Positions 26,367-34,958 of a stretch of DNA of 64,000 nucleotides are shown here, piece after piece. Made by a program: the position numbers and the translations under genes. This DNA is from Acinetobacter parvus DSM 16617 = CIP 108168 (GTDB taxonomy: Bacteria > Pseudomonadota > Gammaproteobacteria > Pseudomonadales > Moraxellaceae), in NCBI RefSeq assembly GCF_000368025.1, contig NZ_KB849211.1, positions 856,455-920,454 on the forward strand. The letters run 5' to 3'. The notes beneath the pieces are model-generated. The model did not search any database. It saw only the letters and a list, made by a program, of their open reading frames with translations, and was not told the DNA's origin. Position 1 is the stretch's first letter; every line of letters begins with the position of its first letter.

Positions 26367-26876
26367 ATGCACTTAGCGCAACGTCTCGCTGCTATTGTTT
26401 TAACTTTGGGTCTAAGTGCTGGCTTAGTCGGTTGTGGTTTTCATCTCAAGGGAAGCAACCCAGCCGCAACGCCATTGGTCTACAATAAACTCACCCTGGT
26501 TCTACCTGACAATACCGATGAGCTTGAAAATCGTTTAAGTATCTACCTCAGTGCAACGGGTGTGCAGCTCAGCAATGCCAATGATGCCTATGTATTGCGT
26601 ATTCTGGATTACACCCCTCGCCGCCAGTTGTTGAATGGTAAATTGACAGAGGTGCTACTGCGTTTAACGGTGACTTTTCAGATTGAGGACCATCAGGGTC
26701 GCAAGATGACTGAACCACGTACCTTAACAGCTTCCCGTAGCTATCAATATGATGTGGCAACCGTCAACACTGACAACCAGCAAGAAGCCTATCTCAACCG
26801 TATTGTGATTGATGATCTGGCACAACAATTGACGCGTCAAATTGCCGCAAACCGCTTGCCTAAAGCTCAACCCTAA
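26367..26876 (+). CDS. lptE: LPS-assembly lipoprotein LptE
   Basis: 169-residue outer-membrane lipoprotein that plugs LptD and helps insert lipopolysaccharide or lipooligosaccharide in the outer leaflet. The signal ends GLVGCGFHLKG with the lipobox Cys near residue 23, and GFHLKG is the family hallmark. The mature part has the alternating strand pattern (NKLTLVLPDN, YVLRILDYTPRRQLL, LTASRSYQYD). It lies between leuS and holA as in E. coli. Confidence 0.93.
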   Translation: MHLAQRLAAIVLTLGLSAGLVGCGFHLKGSNPAATPLVYNKLTLVLPDNTDELENRLSIYLSATGVQLSNANDAYVLRILDYTPRRQLLNGKLTEVLLRLTVTFQIEDHQGRKMTEPRTLTASRSYQYDVATVNTDNQQEAYLNRIVIDDLAQQLTRQIAANRLPKAQP

Positions 26877-26885
26877 GCTGTCATT

Positions 26886-27881
26886 ATGAAGCTGGATTAT
26901 GTTCAAGCCCTAAAGCGTGTCCATGAAGCCCGTGGTGCATGGATTATGCACGGTCAGGAACCCCTGCTTGAACAAAACCTGCTGGATGCCTTTCGCAAAA
27001 GCTGGCAACAGCAGGAAGTTGAGCGGCAACGCTACGATATTGGCAACGTGAATGACTGGAAAAATGTCTTTAATGCGCTGAATAGTTTGTCATTATTTTC
27101 ACAACAGCTTGCGATTGAAGTGCATGGCAATATCAAGCCAGATGCCAACGGTCTAAAACAGCTTAAAAATTATATTCAGCATAATGAACACAACTTACTC
27201 CTGATTGTTTTACCCAAACAGGACAGCAGCAGTTTAAAGACAGCCTTTTTTCAGACCGTGGAAGCCAATGGTGTGGTGGTTGCGCTAACCGCCACCTACC
27301 CGCAGGATCGGCAACGTATCCTAGGCATTGAGGCAGAAAAACTAGGGATTCAACTCAACAATGATGCATGGCAATGGCTGATGCAGCACCATGAACATAA
27401 TTTACTGGCTGCAAAAAACAGCCTGATGCGGGTTGCGGACACATTTCCAGATCTTAAGCAAATTCAGACTGAACAACTGTATGCCTGTTTACAGGATCAA
27501 TCCCGTTATACTACTTATGATTTAAGTGATGCCTTGTTGGCAGGCAACCTAGCACAGTCGGTCAAGATTTATCAGTACCTGATTGCGGCTGGCGAGCCTG
27601 ACAGCCTGATTTTATGGACACTCAGCAAGGAAATGCGTCTATTGATGCAGTTGTTTGAGCAACCACACAATGCCCTACAGCTTGGTATCTGGAACACCAA
27701 GGTTTCACAATATCAACAGGCGTTACGGCGCTTGAATCCACGCCAGTTTCTGACCTGGTCTGATTTACTGTTGCGTATTGATGCCGCCATTAAAGGTATG
27801 TCGAAAGAAAAGCCTGAATATTTGATGTTGCAGGCTGTTGGGGAATTGTGTGGAAAAAGACTATTTCCCAACACAACTTAA
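26886..27881 (+). CDS. holA: DNA polymerase III delta subunit
   Basis: 331-residue clamp-loader delta subunit that opens the beta sliding clamp. The sequence is typical of HolA: an N-terminal domain that begins by naming its target site (YVQALKRVHEARGAWIMHGQEPLL), the segment LSLFSQQLAIEVHG (clamp-binding region), and the C-terminal collar (ALLAGNLAQSVKIYQYLIAAGEPDSLILWTLSKEM). It starts 9 bases after lptE. It is followed, with 4 bases of overlap, by a converging small ORF. Confidence 0.95.
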   Translation: MKLDYVQALKRVHEARGAWIMHGQEPLLEQNLLDAFRKSWQQQEVERQRYDIGNVNDWKNVFNALNSLSLFSQQLAIEVHGNIKPDANGLKQLKNYIQHNEHNLLLIVLPKQDSSSLKTAFFQTVEANGVVVALTATYPQDRQRILGIEAEKLGIQLNNDAWQWLMQHHEHNLLAAKNSLMRVADTFPDLKQIQTEQLYACLQDQSRYTTYDLSDALLAGNLAQSVKIYQYLIAAGEPDSLILWTLSKEMRLLMQLFEQPHNALQLGIWNTKVSQYQQALRRLNPRQFLTWSDLLLRIDAAIKGMSKEKPEYLMLQAVGELCGKRLFPNTT

Positions 27882-28144
27882 TAATTTGGTGTCCCCTCAA
27901 TTAAATACTGATCATTTTTTTTGGAGAAATTGAAAGTGAAAGACAAGGTTTCGCTATTATTCAAAGTAATATTTGCATTACATCTTAATAAATAACCTTG
28001 TCTTGCTTTTTTCTGCTTTTTTTCAATGATCACGGCTTTTAAATGATATGTTTGAGCATAAGAACTTTCATCAAAAGATTGCTTCATTGAGGTTTTAATA
28101 CGGTCATTCTGACAATCTTTTAAATCATATTCCGATAAAATCAC
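27878..28144 (-). CDS. Small hypothetical protein, possibly 5'-truncated
   Basis: 88 codons from a GTG; the open frame extends upstream only to a TGA at about 28172. The residues look protein-like (DESSYAQTYHLKAVIIEKKQ; LLRCNANITLNNSETLSFTF), resembling the end of a small periplasmic protein, but no signal peptide is present. The deleted IS element begins about 40 bases upstream, so the N-terminal part may have been lost when the element inserted. It converges with holA. Family not recognised. Confidence 0.45.
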   Translation of the reverse strand: MILSEYDLKDCQNDRIKTSMKQSFDESSYAQTYHLKAVIIEKKQKKARQGYLLRCNANITLNNSETLSFTFNFSKKNDQYLIEGTPNY

Positions 28145-28184
28145 TACATTCGCAACATTAAGCAGAGAGGTGAATCAGGAAATT

Positions 28185-28503
28185 TGAACAACAGCTATAA
28201 GTGATATTTTGCTCCCCAAATGATGTTATAAACATCGATATACTGCTCATGGATTGATAATGTGATGGTTGAACGGTTATGGAGAAGCGTTAAATATGAA
28301 GAGGTGTATCTCAAAGCCTACAGCAATGTTTTGGATGCGAAGAAGCAATTAAACGCATATTTTGAATTTTGTAATTTGAAACGGCCTCATTCGAGTCTGG
28401 ACAAAATGACTCCAGATGAGTTTTTCTATTCCAGCTACCACAACAAAATAAGGTAGCTTAACTAGAGCAGAATATCACTTATAAATAAGCTTTTAGTTGT
28501 TCA
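28185..28503 (+). mobile_element. Internally deleted IS3-family element (319 bp)
   Basis: Terminal inverted repeats begin TGAACAAC (28185) and end GTTGTTCA (28496-28503), the TG...CA ends typical of IS3. Inside, TATAAGTGATATTTTGCTC (28196-28214) mirrors GAGCAGAATATCACTTATA (28465-28483) with one mismatch. Between them only the last part of an IS3 OrfB survives. The left and right arms differ by a 9-base spacer and I see no target-site duplication, so it is an old, immobile remnant unless acted on in trans. Confidence 0.75.
28262..28456 (+). pseudogene. C-terminal fragment of an IS3-family transposase (OrfB)
   Basis: About 64 codons carry the end of the rve integrase core with the catalytic Glu (VERLWRSVKYEEVYLKAY) and the usual tail (FCNLKRPHSSLDKMTPDEFF). 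A full OrfB has about 280 residues. The preceding codons (DNVM) continue in frame, but a frameshift after ATGGATT and loss of all upstream sequence show decay. Confidence 0.85.
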
Positions 28504-28660
28504 AACAAGTGGAACCATCTCTCAAAGTATTTATCAGATTTTTATGCAATAAATCCTCCATAAAACAGCAAATAATTCTCATTATAGATTAAAAACATCC
28601 ACGCTTTCTTCTCATTTCACTTTTATACTAGCCCAAGTTTCTCATTTTTGACCTGTGGCC

Positions 28661-29998
28661 ATGCAAAAAACAAGTTCTAAAAAAATACCATTCAGTAAAA
28701 TAATAATAATCGCTATCGGTGTAGCGATTATTGCAGCCGTTGCATGGTTTTTCTTTAAACCTAAAGATCAAGCGCCTCAGTACATTAGTGCCGAAGTCAG
28801 CAAAGGTGATATTGAAGATTCAGTGCTGGCAACAGGTGTACTTGAGGCCACCAAAATGGTGAGTGTCGGTGCGCAAGTTTCAGGTCAGGTGAAAAAGATG
28901 TATGTGCAGTTGGGCGATCAGGTTAAACAGGGCCGATTGATTGCCCAGATTGACTCCATTCGTCAGGAGAATGAGCTTAAAACCGCCGAAGCCAACATTA
29001 AAAACCAACAGGCACAACTGGCAGTGCAACAGGCCAACTTAGCCAAGGTTGAAGCTGAATATAAACGTCAACAGGCAATGTTTAGTCAGGATGCCACCTC
29101 ACGCGCTGAACTTGAGGCGGCATTGGCAAACTATAAAACGGCACAGGCCCAGATTGCCTCGATTAATGCACAGATTGAACAATCGCGTTTGAGCCTTGCA
29201 ACCACAAAGGAAAACCTGGGTTATACCCGTATTGTTGCACCGATGGATGGAACCATTGTGGCGATTGTCACGGAAGAAGGCCAGACGGTAAATGCCAATC
29301 AGTCTGCACCAACCATTGTGAAGCTGGCAAAACTGGATACCATGACCATCAAGGCACAGATTTCAGAAGCCGATGTGATGAAAGTTGAACAGGGCCAAAC
29401 CGTTTATTTCACTACATTAGGTAATAGTGATAAAAAACATTATGCAAAACTGCGTCAGGTTGAACCAGCACCAAATTCCATTAATACAGAAACAACCAGT
29501 GGCAGTTCATCTTCTTCAAGTTCAGCCGTGTACTACAATGCCCTGTTTGATGTCCCAAATGAAGATGGCAAACTGCGTATTGACATGACTGCACAGGTCT
29601 ACATTGTGTTAAATGAGGCAAAAAATGTACTGACCATTCCAGCGGCAGCGATCCAAAGCCAGCGTGCAAATCGTAAGGACAGTTCAGCCAATGCTAATAA
29701 ATCCAGCGATCAGGCGAAAAAATCAGGTGCTGAAACAACCCAGCATCCGAAACGTCTGGATTTAACTGAGGATGACAAGGCCCTGATTGCACAAGGCAAG
29801 GCTTCAATAGCAATGGTTCGGGTACTACAGGCTGATGGTACAGCCCAGCCGCAACCTGTGCTGATTGGCCTGAACAACCGTGTCACAGCGCAAGTACTTA
29901 GAGGTTTGAAGCAAGGCGATCAAGTGGTGATTGCAGATGCAACTGATAGCTCAAACGAATCAGCAAAACGTAGCAATCAACGTGTAATGAGAATGTAA
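28661..29998 (+). CDS. macA: MacA-type periplasmic adaptor (membrane fusion) protein
   Basis: About 445 residues. An N-terminal membrane anchor (IIIIAIGVAIIAAVAWFFF about 15-33) is followed by a lipoyl/barrel-sandwich hybrid domain (VGAQVSGQVKKMYVQLGDQV), an alpha-hairpin coiled coil (about 95-180), beta-barrel and membrane-proximal domains. A Ser-rich loop (TSGSSSSSSSAVYYNALF) and a Lys/Ser-rich insert around 330-350 are unusual extensions. It bridges MacB and an outer-membrane channel. A GTG six bases earlier is possible; the ATG is preferred. It is followed by macB with only one base between stop and start. Confidence 0.92.
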   Translation: MQKTSSKKIPFSKIIIIAIGVAIIAAVAWFFFKPKDQAPQYISAEVSKGDIEDSVLATGVLEATKMVSVGAQVSGQVKKMYVQLGDQVKQGRLIAQIDSIRQENELKTAEANIKNQQAQLAVQQANLAKVEAEYKRQQAMFSQDATSRAELEAALANYKTAQAQIASINAQIEQSRLSLATTKENLGYTRIVAPMDGTIVAIVTEEGQTVNANQSAPTIVKLAKLDTMTIKAQISEADVMKVEQGQTVYFTTLGNSDKKHYAKLRQVEPAPNSINTETTSGSSSSSSSAVYYNALFDVPNEDGKLRIDMTAQVYIVLNEAKNVLTIPAAAIQSQRANRKDSSANANKSSDQAKKSGAETTQHPKRLDLTEDDKALIAQGKASIAMVRVLQADGTAQPQPVLIGLNNRVTAQVLRGLKQGDQVVIADATDSSNESAKRSNQRVMRM

Positions 29999-29999
29999 T

Positions 30000-31991
30000 A
30001 TGACCCGAGATCAAATACATTCATCACAGCCACTGCTTAAAATCAGCAACCTCACCCGTGAGTTTCCCGCAGGTGAGGGTACAGTCCAGATTCTCAAAGG
30101 TATCAATCTAAAGATTTATGCAGGTGAGCTGGTTGCCATCGTCGGTCAGTCAGGTTCTGGTAAATCCACCCTAATGAATATTCTGGGCTGTCTGGATAAA
30201 CCAACAGCAGGTAGCTATCAGGTCAATGGTCGGGAAACCCGCCAGTTAGAGCCTGATGAACTGGCACAACTACGCCGTGAATATTTTGGTTTTATTTTCC
30301 AGCGTTATCACTTACTCGGTGATTTGAGCGCTTCTGGTAACGTTGAAGTCCCTGCAATTTATGCAGGTGTCGATAGTCATCTTCGCCAACAGCGTTCTGC
30401 TGAGCTACTCTCAGAACTCGGACTCGAAGAACGTTTACACCATCGCCCAAGCCAACTTTCTGGTGGTCAGCAACAACGTGTTTCAATCGCCCGTGCCTTG
30501 ATGAATGGCGGTGATGTGATTCTTGCCGATGAGCCAACAGGAGCATTGGATAAGAATAGCGGTATTGAAGTGATGCGTATTTTGCGTGAACTCAATGCTA
30601 AAGGTCATACCATCATCTTAGTGACACATGATCTCAATGTAGCAAAAAACGCGACCCGTATTATTGAAATCAGTGACGGTAATATTATTTCAGACCGTGC
30701 CAATACACCTGAAAATGCAGATTCAGATTTAGAACATCCAACCCTGCAACGCACACCACAAAAGAAAACCTCGGCTTGGCGTTCTTTCTTTGACCGTCTC
30801 GGTGAAGCATTCCGTATGGCACTGCTGGCCATGAATGCCCACCGCATGCGGACTTTCCTGACAATGCTCGGGATTATTATCGGGATCGCATCCGTGGTCT
30901 CGGTGGTTGCACTGGGCAATGGTTCGCAAAAGCAGATTCTGGCAAATATCAGCAGTCTCGGCACCAACACTATTACTGTATATCAGGGACGTGGCTTTGG
31001 CGATAACTCACGTGCCTCACAAGTCAAAACCCTAGTGCCTGCTGATGCAGAAGCCTTGGCAGAACAACCCTATGTGGATGGAGTCAGTCCCTCTGCCAAC
31101 ACCAGCGTCACCTTGCGTTATAAGGATACCGAAGCATCGGCAACCGTAAATGGTGTCAGTGCAGATTTCTTCTATGTCCGTGGCATGACATTTAAATCAG
31201 GACAGGCTTTTGACAAAAATAGTGTTACTCAGCGTGCCCAAGACGTGGTGATTGATACCAATACGGAAAAAACTTTCTTTGCTGATGGGACCAACCCTGT
31301 TGGTCAAGTGTTGTTGTTGGGCAGTGTACCCAGCCGTATTATTGGCGTGATTGATGCTCAACAAGGCTTTATGGGCAACTCTGACAGCTTGAATGTTTAC
31401 TTGCCTTATTCGACAGTCATGAGCCGTATGCTGGGGCAGTCTAATGTACGCAGCATTATTGTTCGTATCAAAGATGAATATCCAAGTAGTGCCGCTGAAA
31501 ATGCCATTTTGACTCTACTTGAACAACGTCACGGCGCACAGGACGTATTTACCCAAAACTCCGACAGTATTCGGGAAACCATTCAGCAAACCACAGCCAC
31601 TATGACCCTGCTGATTTCAGCGATTGCGGTGATTTCTCTAGTGGTCGGCGGTATTGGCGTGATGAACATTATGCTGGTTTCTGTGACCGAACGAACCCAA
31701 GAGATTGGCGTACGTATGGCGGTGGGCGCTCGTCAAAGTGATATTCTGCAACAATTCCTGATTGAAGCAATTCTGGTCTGTTTACTGGGCGGTATCTTGG
31801 GTGTCCTGCTCTCCTTAGGGATTGGACAAATCATCGGACACTTTGCCAAAGGCATCATTGAAATGAGTTATTCGACCACGTCAATCGTAGCGGCCTTTGT
31901 CTGCTCAAGCATGATTGGTATTGTATTTGGCTTCTTGCCAGCACGAAATGCAGCACAACTCGATCCAGTTGCTGCTTTAGCGAGAGAATAA
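30000..31991 (+). CDS. macB: MacB-type ABC exporter (ATPase plus permease)
   Basis: 663-residue inner-membrane ABC transporter of the mechanotransmission type. The N-terminal nucleotide-binding domain has Walker A GQSGSGKST at 49-57, signature LSGGQQQR at 153-160 and Walker B VILADEPTG at about 173-181. Then come TM1 (MRTFLTMLGIIIGIASVVSVVAL, about 281-303), a large periplasmic domain and three C-terminal TM helices with the conserved RTQEIGVRMAVGAR loop. MacAB-TolC pumps export macrolides, enterotoxin or haem-like substrates in known cases. The substrate here is unknown. It is translationally coupled to macA. Confidence 0.95.
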   Translation: MTRDQIHSSQPLLKISNLTREFPAGEGTVQILKGINLKIYAGELVAIVGQSGSGKSTLMNILGCLDKPTAGSYQVNGRETRQLEPDELAQLRREYFGFIFQRYHLLGDLSASGNVEVPAIYAGVDSHLRQQRSAELLSELGLEERLHHRPSQLSGGQQQRVSIARALMNGGDVILADEPTGALDKNSGIEVMRILRELNAKGHTIILVTHDLNVAKNATRIIEISDGNIISDRANTPENADSDLEHPTLQRTPQKKTSAWRSFFDRLGEAFRMALLAMNAHRMRTFLTMLGIIIGIASVVSVVALGNGSQKQILANISSLGTNTITVYQGRGFGDNSRASQVKTLVPADAEALAEQPYVDGVSPSANTSVTLRYKDTEASATVNGVSADFFYVRGMTFKSGQAFDKNSVTQRAQDVVIDTNTEKTFFADGTNPVGQVLLLGSVPSRIIGVIDAQQGFMGNSDSLNVYLPYSTVMSRMLGQSNVRSIIVRIKDEYPSSAAENAILTLLEQRHGAQDVFTQNSDSIRETIQQTTATMTLLISAIAVISLVVGGIGVMNIMLVSVTERTQEIGVRMAVGARQSDILQQFLIEAILVCLLGGILGVLLSLGIGQIIGHFAKGIIEMSYSTTSIVAAFVCSSMIGIVFGFLPARNAAQLDPVAALARE

Positions 31992-32275
31992 ATTCAAGCC
32001 CACTAGGACTGATCAAAAAATATGATACTCGGAAACGTCATCCGCAATTGTTTGAGACAGGACTCCGTTAATAAAGTATTGTTTCTGCGATTCATTAGCT
32101 TAAGTGACGGTAGTCAACGAGTTTTGCGGTGAGCAGCGATAGCTGCGCAAGATGGTTGCCCTTGCGGAGCTTCGCTCCTCATCCCGAAAGAAAAGTAGGT
32201 CAAGCCGACGGCTTACTCTGTAATACGATGAGAACTCGGCAAGACACCGCCCTGTTTCTATAAAGGACACCTGAA
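31992..32275. other. Intergenic region with short hairpins before the outer-membrane factor
   Basis: About 280 bases between macB and the outer-membrane factor gene. Small hairpins (GGAGC-TTC-GCTCC near 32167) and a GC-richer patch at 32130-32220 look like a dispersed intergenic repeat. No supported gene. A promoter for the next gene is likely near its end. Confidence 0.4.
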
Positions 32276-33664
32276 ATGAAAAAGCTTAGTCTTGCGTTAT
32301 GTTTAAGTAGCTCTCTAGTTGGCTGTTCTGCTGTGGTTAAAACACCATATAACGCCCCTACAGTCCAAGTGCCCCAACAGTTCCAGTACGATGCGCAAAA
32401 AAATAAGAATGTGAATCTCACCGATCAGTGGTGGACACTATTTAATGATGCCCAACTGAATCAATTGGTCGATCAGGTTCTCGCTAAAAATAGTGATTTA
32501 AGCGTTGCAGGGATTACCCTTAAACAAGCTCGTTTACAGGCAGGTTTGGCTGAAAACAGACAAGGACTGCGTACCAGCTCCAGTGTGTCTACAGGTTATA
32601 GCTATGACCTACGCTCAGGTGATGGCAGTGATCGCGGTCTATCAACCAGTTTGGGTGTGAGCTATGAGTTAGATTTATTTGGAAAATTGGCAAATCAAAC
32701 TGAAGCCAGTCGTTGGGAAGCGCAAGCCAGTGAACAAGACTTACAGGCTACGGCACAAAGTCTTGTTGGTACAACAGCAAAGTTATACTGGCAACTCGGC
32801 TATCTGAATGAACGCTATCAAACAGTTCAACAAAACTTAGCTTCCACGCAGAAAATCTACGCTTTGGTTCAATCGCAATATAAAGCAGGTGCGGTATCAG
32901 GTCTGGATTTGACCCAAGCGGAACAATCGGTACAAAGCCAAAAAGCCAGTCTCAGCCAAATTGAACAACAACGTGTAGAAGCGCGTACAGCGATTGCGGT
33001 ACTGCTGCATCAGCCTGTACAACAGCTAAATATTCAAGAGCCAGCTCAGCTACCAAGGAATGCTTTGCCTAATATCGGGGTGGGTTTGCCTGCTGAAATC
33101 TTATCTCGTCGTCCAGATCTACAAGCTTCAGAATTACGTTTACGTAAAACCCTTGCCAATAAAGATGCCACCAAAGCAAGTTATTATCCATCGATTAATC
33201 TGACAAGCAGTGTGGGTGCTTCGAGTACCTCTTTGACTCAACTTCTGCAAAATCCAGCTTTAGCCTTGGGTGCAAGTTTAAGTCTACCCTTCCTTCAATA
33301 TAATGATATGAAGAAAGATATTGCGATTAGTGATCTTGAATATGAAAAAGCCATTACTCAATATCGTCAAGGCCTGTATCAAGCCTTTGCAGATGTCGAA
33401 AATGCGTTGTCGAATCGAACGCAGTTAGATCAACAAGTTCAACTTCAACAACGAAATGTAGAGCTGGCAGAAAAAACTGAACATTTAACTGAAGTGCGAT
33501 ATCGCAATGGGGCAATCGCTTTAAAAAACGTACTCGATGCTCAAGCAACCACCCGCAATGCACGACTCAACTTAGTTGAAACCAAGCAGAATCAATACAA
33601 TGCCTATGTGACCTTAATGCAGGCTTTGGGTGGGAGTCCTGTGAAAGAATTACCTGAACAATAG
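32276..33664 (+). CDS. NodT-family outer-membrane efflux lipoprotein
   Basis: 462-residue outer-membrane channel of the OprM/NodT type. The signal ends at lipobox LVGC (Cys about 17). Two tandem OEP repeats follow, with typical motifs (DQWWTLFNDAQLNQLVDQVLAKNSDL; LSVSY-like beta segments SLGVSYELDLFGKL; GLPAEILSRRPDLQASE; EKAITQYRQGLYQAFADVENAL). It probably provides the outer channel for MacA-MacB directly upstream on the same strand, although about 280 bases separate the genes, so it may also be expressed alone. Confidence 0.9.
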   Translation: MKKLSLALCLSSSLVGCSAVVKTPYNAPTVQVPQQFQYDAQKNKNVNLTDQWWTLFNDAQLNQLVDQVLAKNSDLSVAGITLKQARLQAGLAENRQGLRTSSSVSTGYSYDLRSGDGSDRGLSTSLGVSYELDLFGKLANQTEASRWEAQASEQDLQATAQSLVGTTAKLYWQLGYLNERYQTVQQNLASTQKIYALVQSQYKAGAVSGLDLTQAEQSVQSQKASLSQIEQQRVEARTAIAVLLHQPVQQLNIQEPAQLPRNALPNIGVGLPAEILSRRPDLQASELRLRKTLANKDATKASYYPSINLTSSVGASSTSLTQLLQNPALALGASLSLPFLQYNDMKKDIAISDLEYEKAITQYRQGLYQAFADVENALSNRTQLDQQVQLQQRNVELAEKTEHLTEVRYRNGAIALKNVLDAQATTRNARLNLVETKQNQYNAYVTLMQALGGSPVKELPEQ

Positions 33665-33850
33665 CATTGAGCGTGCTCTTGTTTTAATGATTATTCCTTT
33701 CAACTTCTAGTTAATTTTTAATGGGTTGATCGCTTTTGATTTAATCTCACATTGTTTGTGTGTTGATGCAAATATTGCTATTTTATATGCTTATCAAAAT
33801 ATAGTTACATCCAATAGGATTCAAATTGGTTATATGGCATTTTCATTTTG

Positions 33851-33889
33851 GTTATGCGGCAGACTTGCCGTATAACTGTAGTTAGCGCC
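33851..33889 (+). repeat. Truncated attC site (left end of cassette array)
   Basis: Arms GTTATGCGGCA and TGCCGTATAAC form the L''/L' hairpin, followed by TGTA and the crossover core GTTAGCG (33881-33887). No R'' (RYYYAAC) core is found to the left, so this is the 3' part of an attC from a lost upstream cassette. Confidence 0.7.
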
Positions 33890-33910
33890 TATCAAGCAAA
33901 GGTGGAACAC

Positions 33911-34105
33911 ATGAAATTCCTCATTTGTTATGAGTGCAGAACCGGAAATGGTTTATTTTCCGGTCAGGTTGAGTTCGAGTCAGCGCAAGAACCAACAACG
34001 ACAGATCAAGCGGTCATTGAGGCAGCCCTTAAAGACTCAGTGAGATTTCATGCCTCAGGAGCGGGAGGATTGTCGATCACGTCGGTATCATTGGTCGCGC
34101 ATTAA
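33911..34105 (+). CDS. Integron cassette ORF 1, hypothetical
   Basis: 64 codons from the ATG at 33911, 28 bases after the cassette start; the longer frame (33848) would start inside the attC. It contains a CYEC motif (MKFLICYECRTGNG) and ends GGLSITSVSLVAH. No signal peptide or known domain is recognised. Short, domain-free ORFs directly after the recombination point are normal for integron cassettes. It shares a cassette with the next ORF. Confidence 0.6.
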   Translation: MKFLICYECRTGNGLFSGQVEFESAQEPTTTDQAVIEAALKDSVRFHASGAGGLSITSVSLVAH

Positions 34106-34129
34106 ATGCATTAGAAACATGGAGAGATC

Positions 34130-34399
34130 ATGGAAGTAGTCATATTGACTGTAATTGCAATCATCGCCGCATTCGCTTTCCTAATGAAACGAGGAGTAAA
34201 GGCCGTTCAGGCTTACGTGTATCTTGCGGCCAGACTTGATGGGAAAAGTGAGGCGGAAGCAAACGATATTGCTCTAAGGCTAGACACACATAGTGCAGGT
34301 CATTTGAATGATGCCATGCGCTTATTTTGTCAGCACTGCTATGGCGGTCGGCAATTGGCAATGATATCGGGCGCTAGACTTGATGGATTTAAAGGTTAG
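34130..34399 (+). CDS. Integron cassette ORF 2, small membrane protein
   Basis: 89 residues with one N-terminal membrane helix (VVILTVIAIIAAFAFLM) and a polar helix-rich tail with one Cys-His patch (RLFCQHCYGG). Function not recognised. The stop codon lies 8 bases before the R'' core of attC2, as usual for a cassette gene. It shows ATGGAGAGATC-type spacing to the previous ORF (24 bases), so both ORFs likely travel as one cassette. Confidence 0.6.
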   Translation: MEVVILTVIAIIAAFAFLMKRGVKAVQAYVYLAARLDGKSEAEANDIALRLDTHSAGHLNDAMRLFCQHCYGGRQLAMISGARLDGFKG

Positions 34400-34406
34400 G
34401 CAGTAC

Positions 34407-34468
34407 GGCGCTAACCTGTCGGTCAACCGGACCTGCCTCCGGCAGGCCGGTTACCTTTAACGTTAGAT
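34407..34468 (+). repeat. Complete attC site between the two cassettes
   Basis: R'' core GGCGCTAAC (34407-34415), arms AACCGG and CCGGTT, inner stem CCTGCC-TCC-GGCAGG, and R' core GTTAGAT (34462-34468). R'' is the exact reverse complement of the cassette's own first bases (GTTAGCGCC at 33881), which is the expected signature of one excisable cassette from 33882 to about 34462. Confidence 0.9.
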
Positions 34469-34475
34469 TACTTTT

Positions 34476-34958
34476 ATGTCACATCTAGAGTCACTTATCG
34501 TTGAATACCTTGATTGGCAAGGCTATCTCGTTCGCAGAAATACTAAAGTCGGACGATTGAAGCATGGTGGATGGGAAATGGAACTTGATGTCATAGGCTT
34601 CAATCCCCACTGCGGTGATCTTGTTCACTATGAACCATCTGTAGATGCCCATACTTGGGAAACTAGAGAAATGAGATACAAGAAGAAATTTGATGCCGCT
34701 AGAAAGCTCATCTTCTTGGAGGTTTTTTCTTGGCTACCGCCAGAAACACCACTACGTCAAATTGCCGTATTCCCATCACACCCGAAAGATAGGCACACTA
34801 TTGCTGGCGCTCAGATTTTATCCATTGATGAGCTAATGGCAGAGATTCGCTCAAAAATTATTGGGTGTGGCGTCATGAGGAGCAACGCAATATCTGAGAA
34901 TTATCCACTCCTGCGTGTGCTGCAACTATCGCACTGTGGGTACAACAAAGTAATCTAA
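34476..34958 (+). CDS. Integron cassette ORF 3, possible PD-(D/E)xK-fold protein
   Basis: 160 residues. An N-terminal helix (HLESLIVEYLDWQGYLVRRN) is followed by WEMELDVIGFNPHCGDLVHYEPSVDA, the E..D...[LIV]xExx pattern of restriction-endonuclease-like proteins (D38, E53), but the usual Lys of ExK is Ser55, so it could be inactive or a variant. Then a long basic helix (REMRYKKKFDAARKL). The stop codon sits inside the R'' core of attC3, and the cassette start (TTAGATTAC) is complementary to that core. Function is a weak inference. Confidence 0.6.
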   Translation: MSHLESLIVEYLDWQGYLVRRNTKVGRLKHGGWEMELDVIGFNPHCGDLVHYEPSVDAHTWETREMRYKKKFDAARKLIFLEVFSWLPPETPLRQIAVFPSHPKDRHTIAGAQILSIDELMAEIRSKIIGCGVMRSNAISENYPLLRVLQLSHCGYNKVI

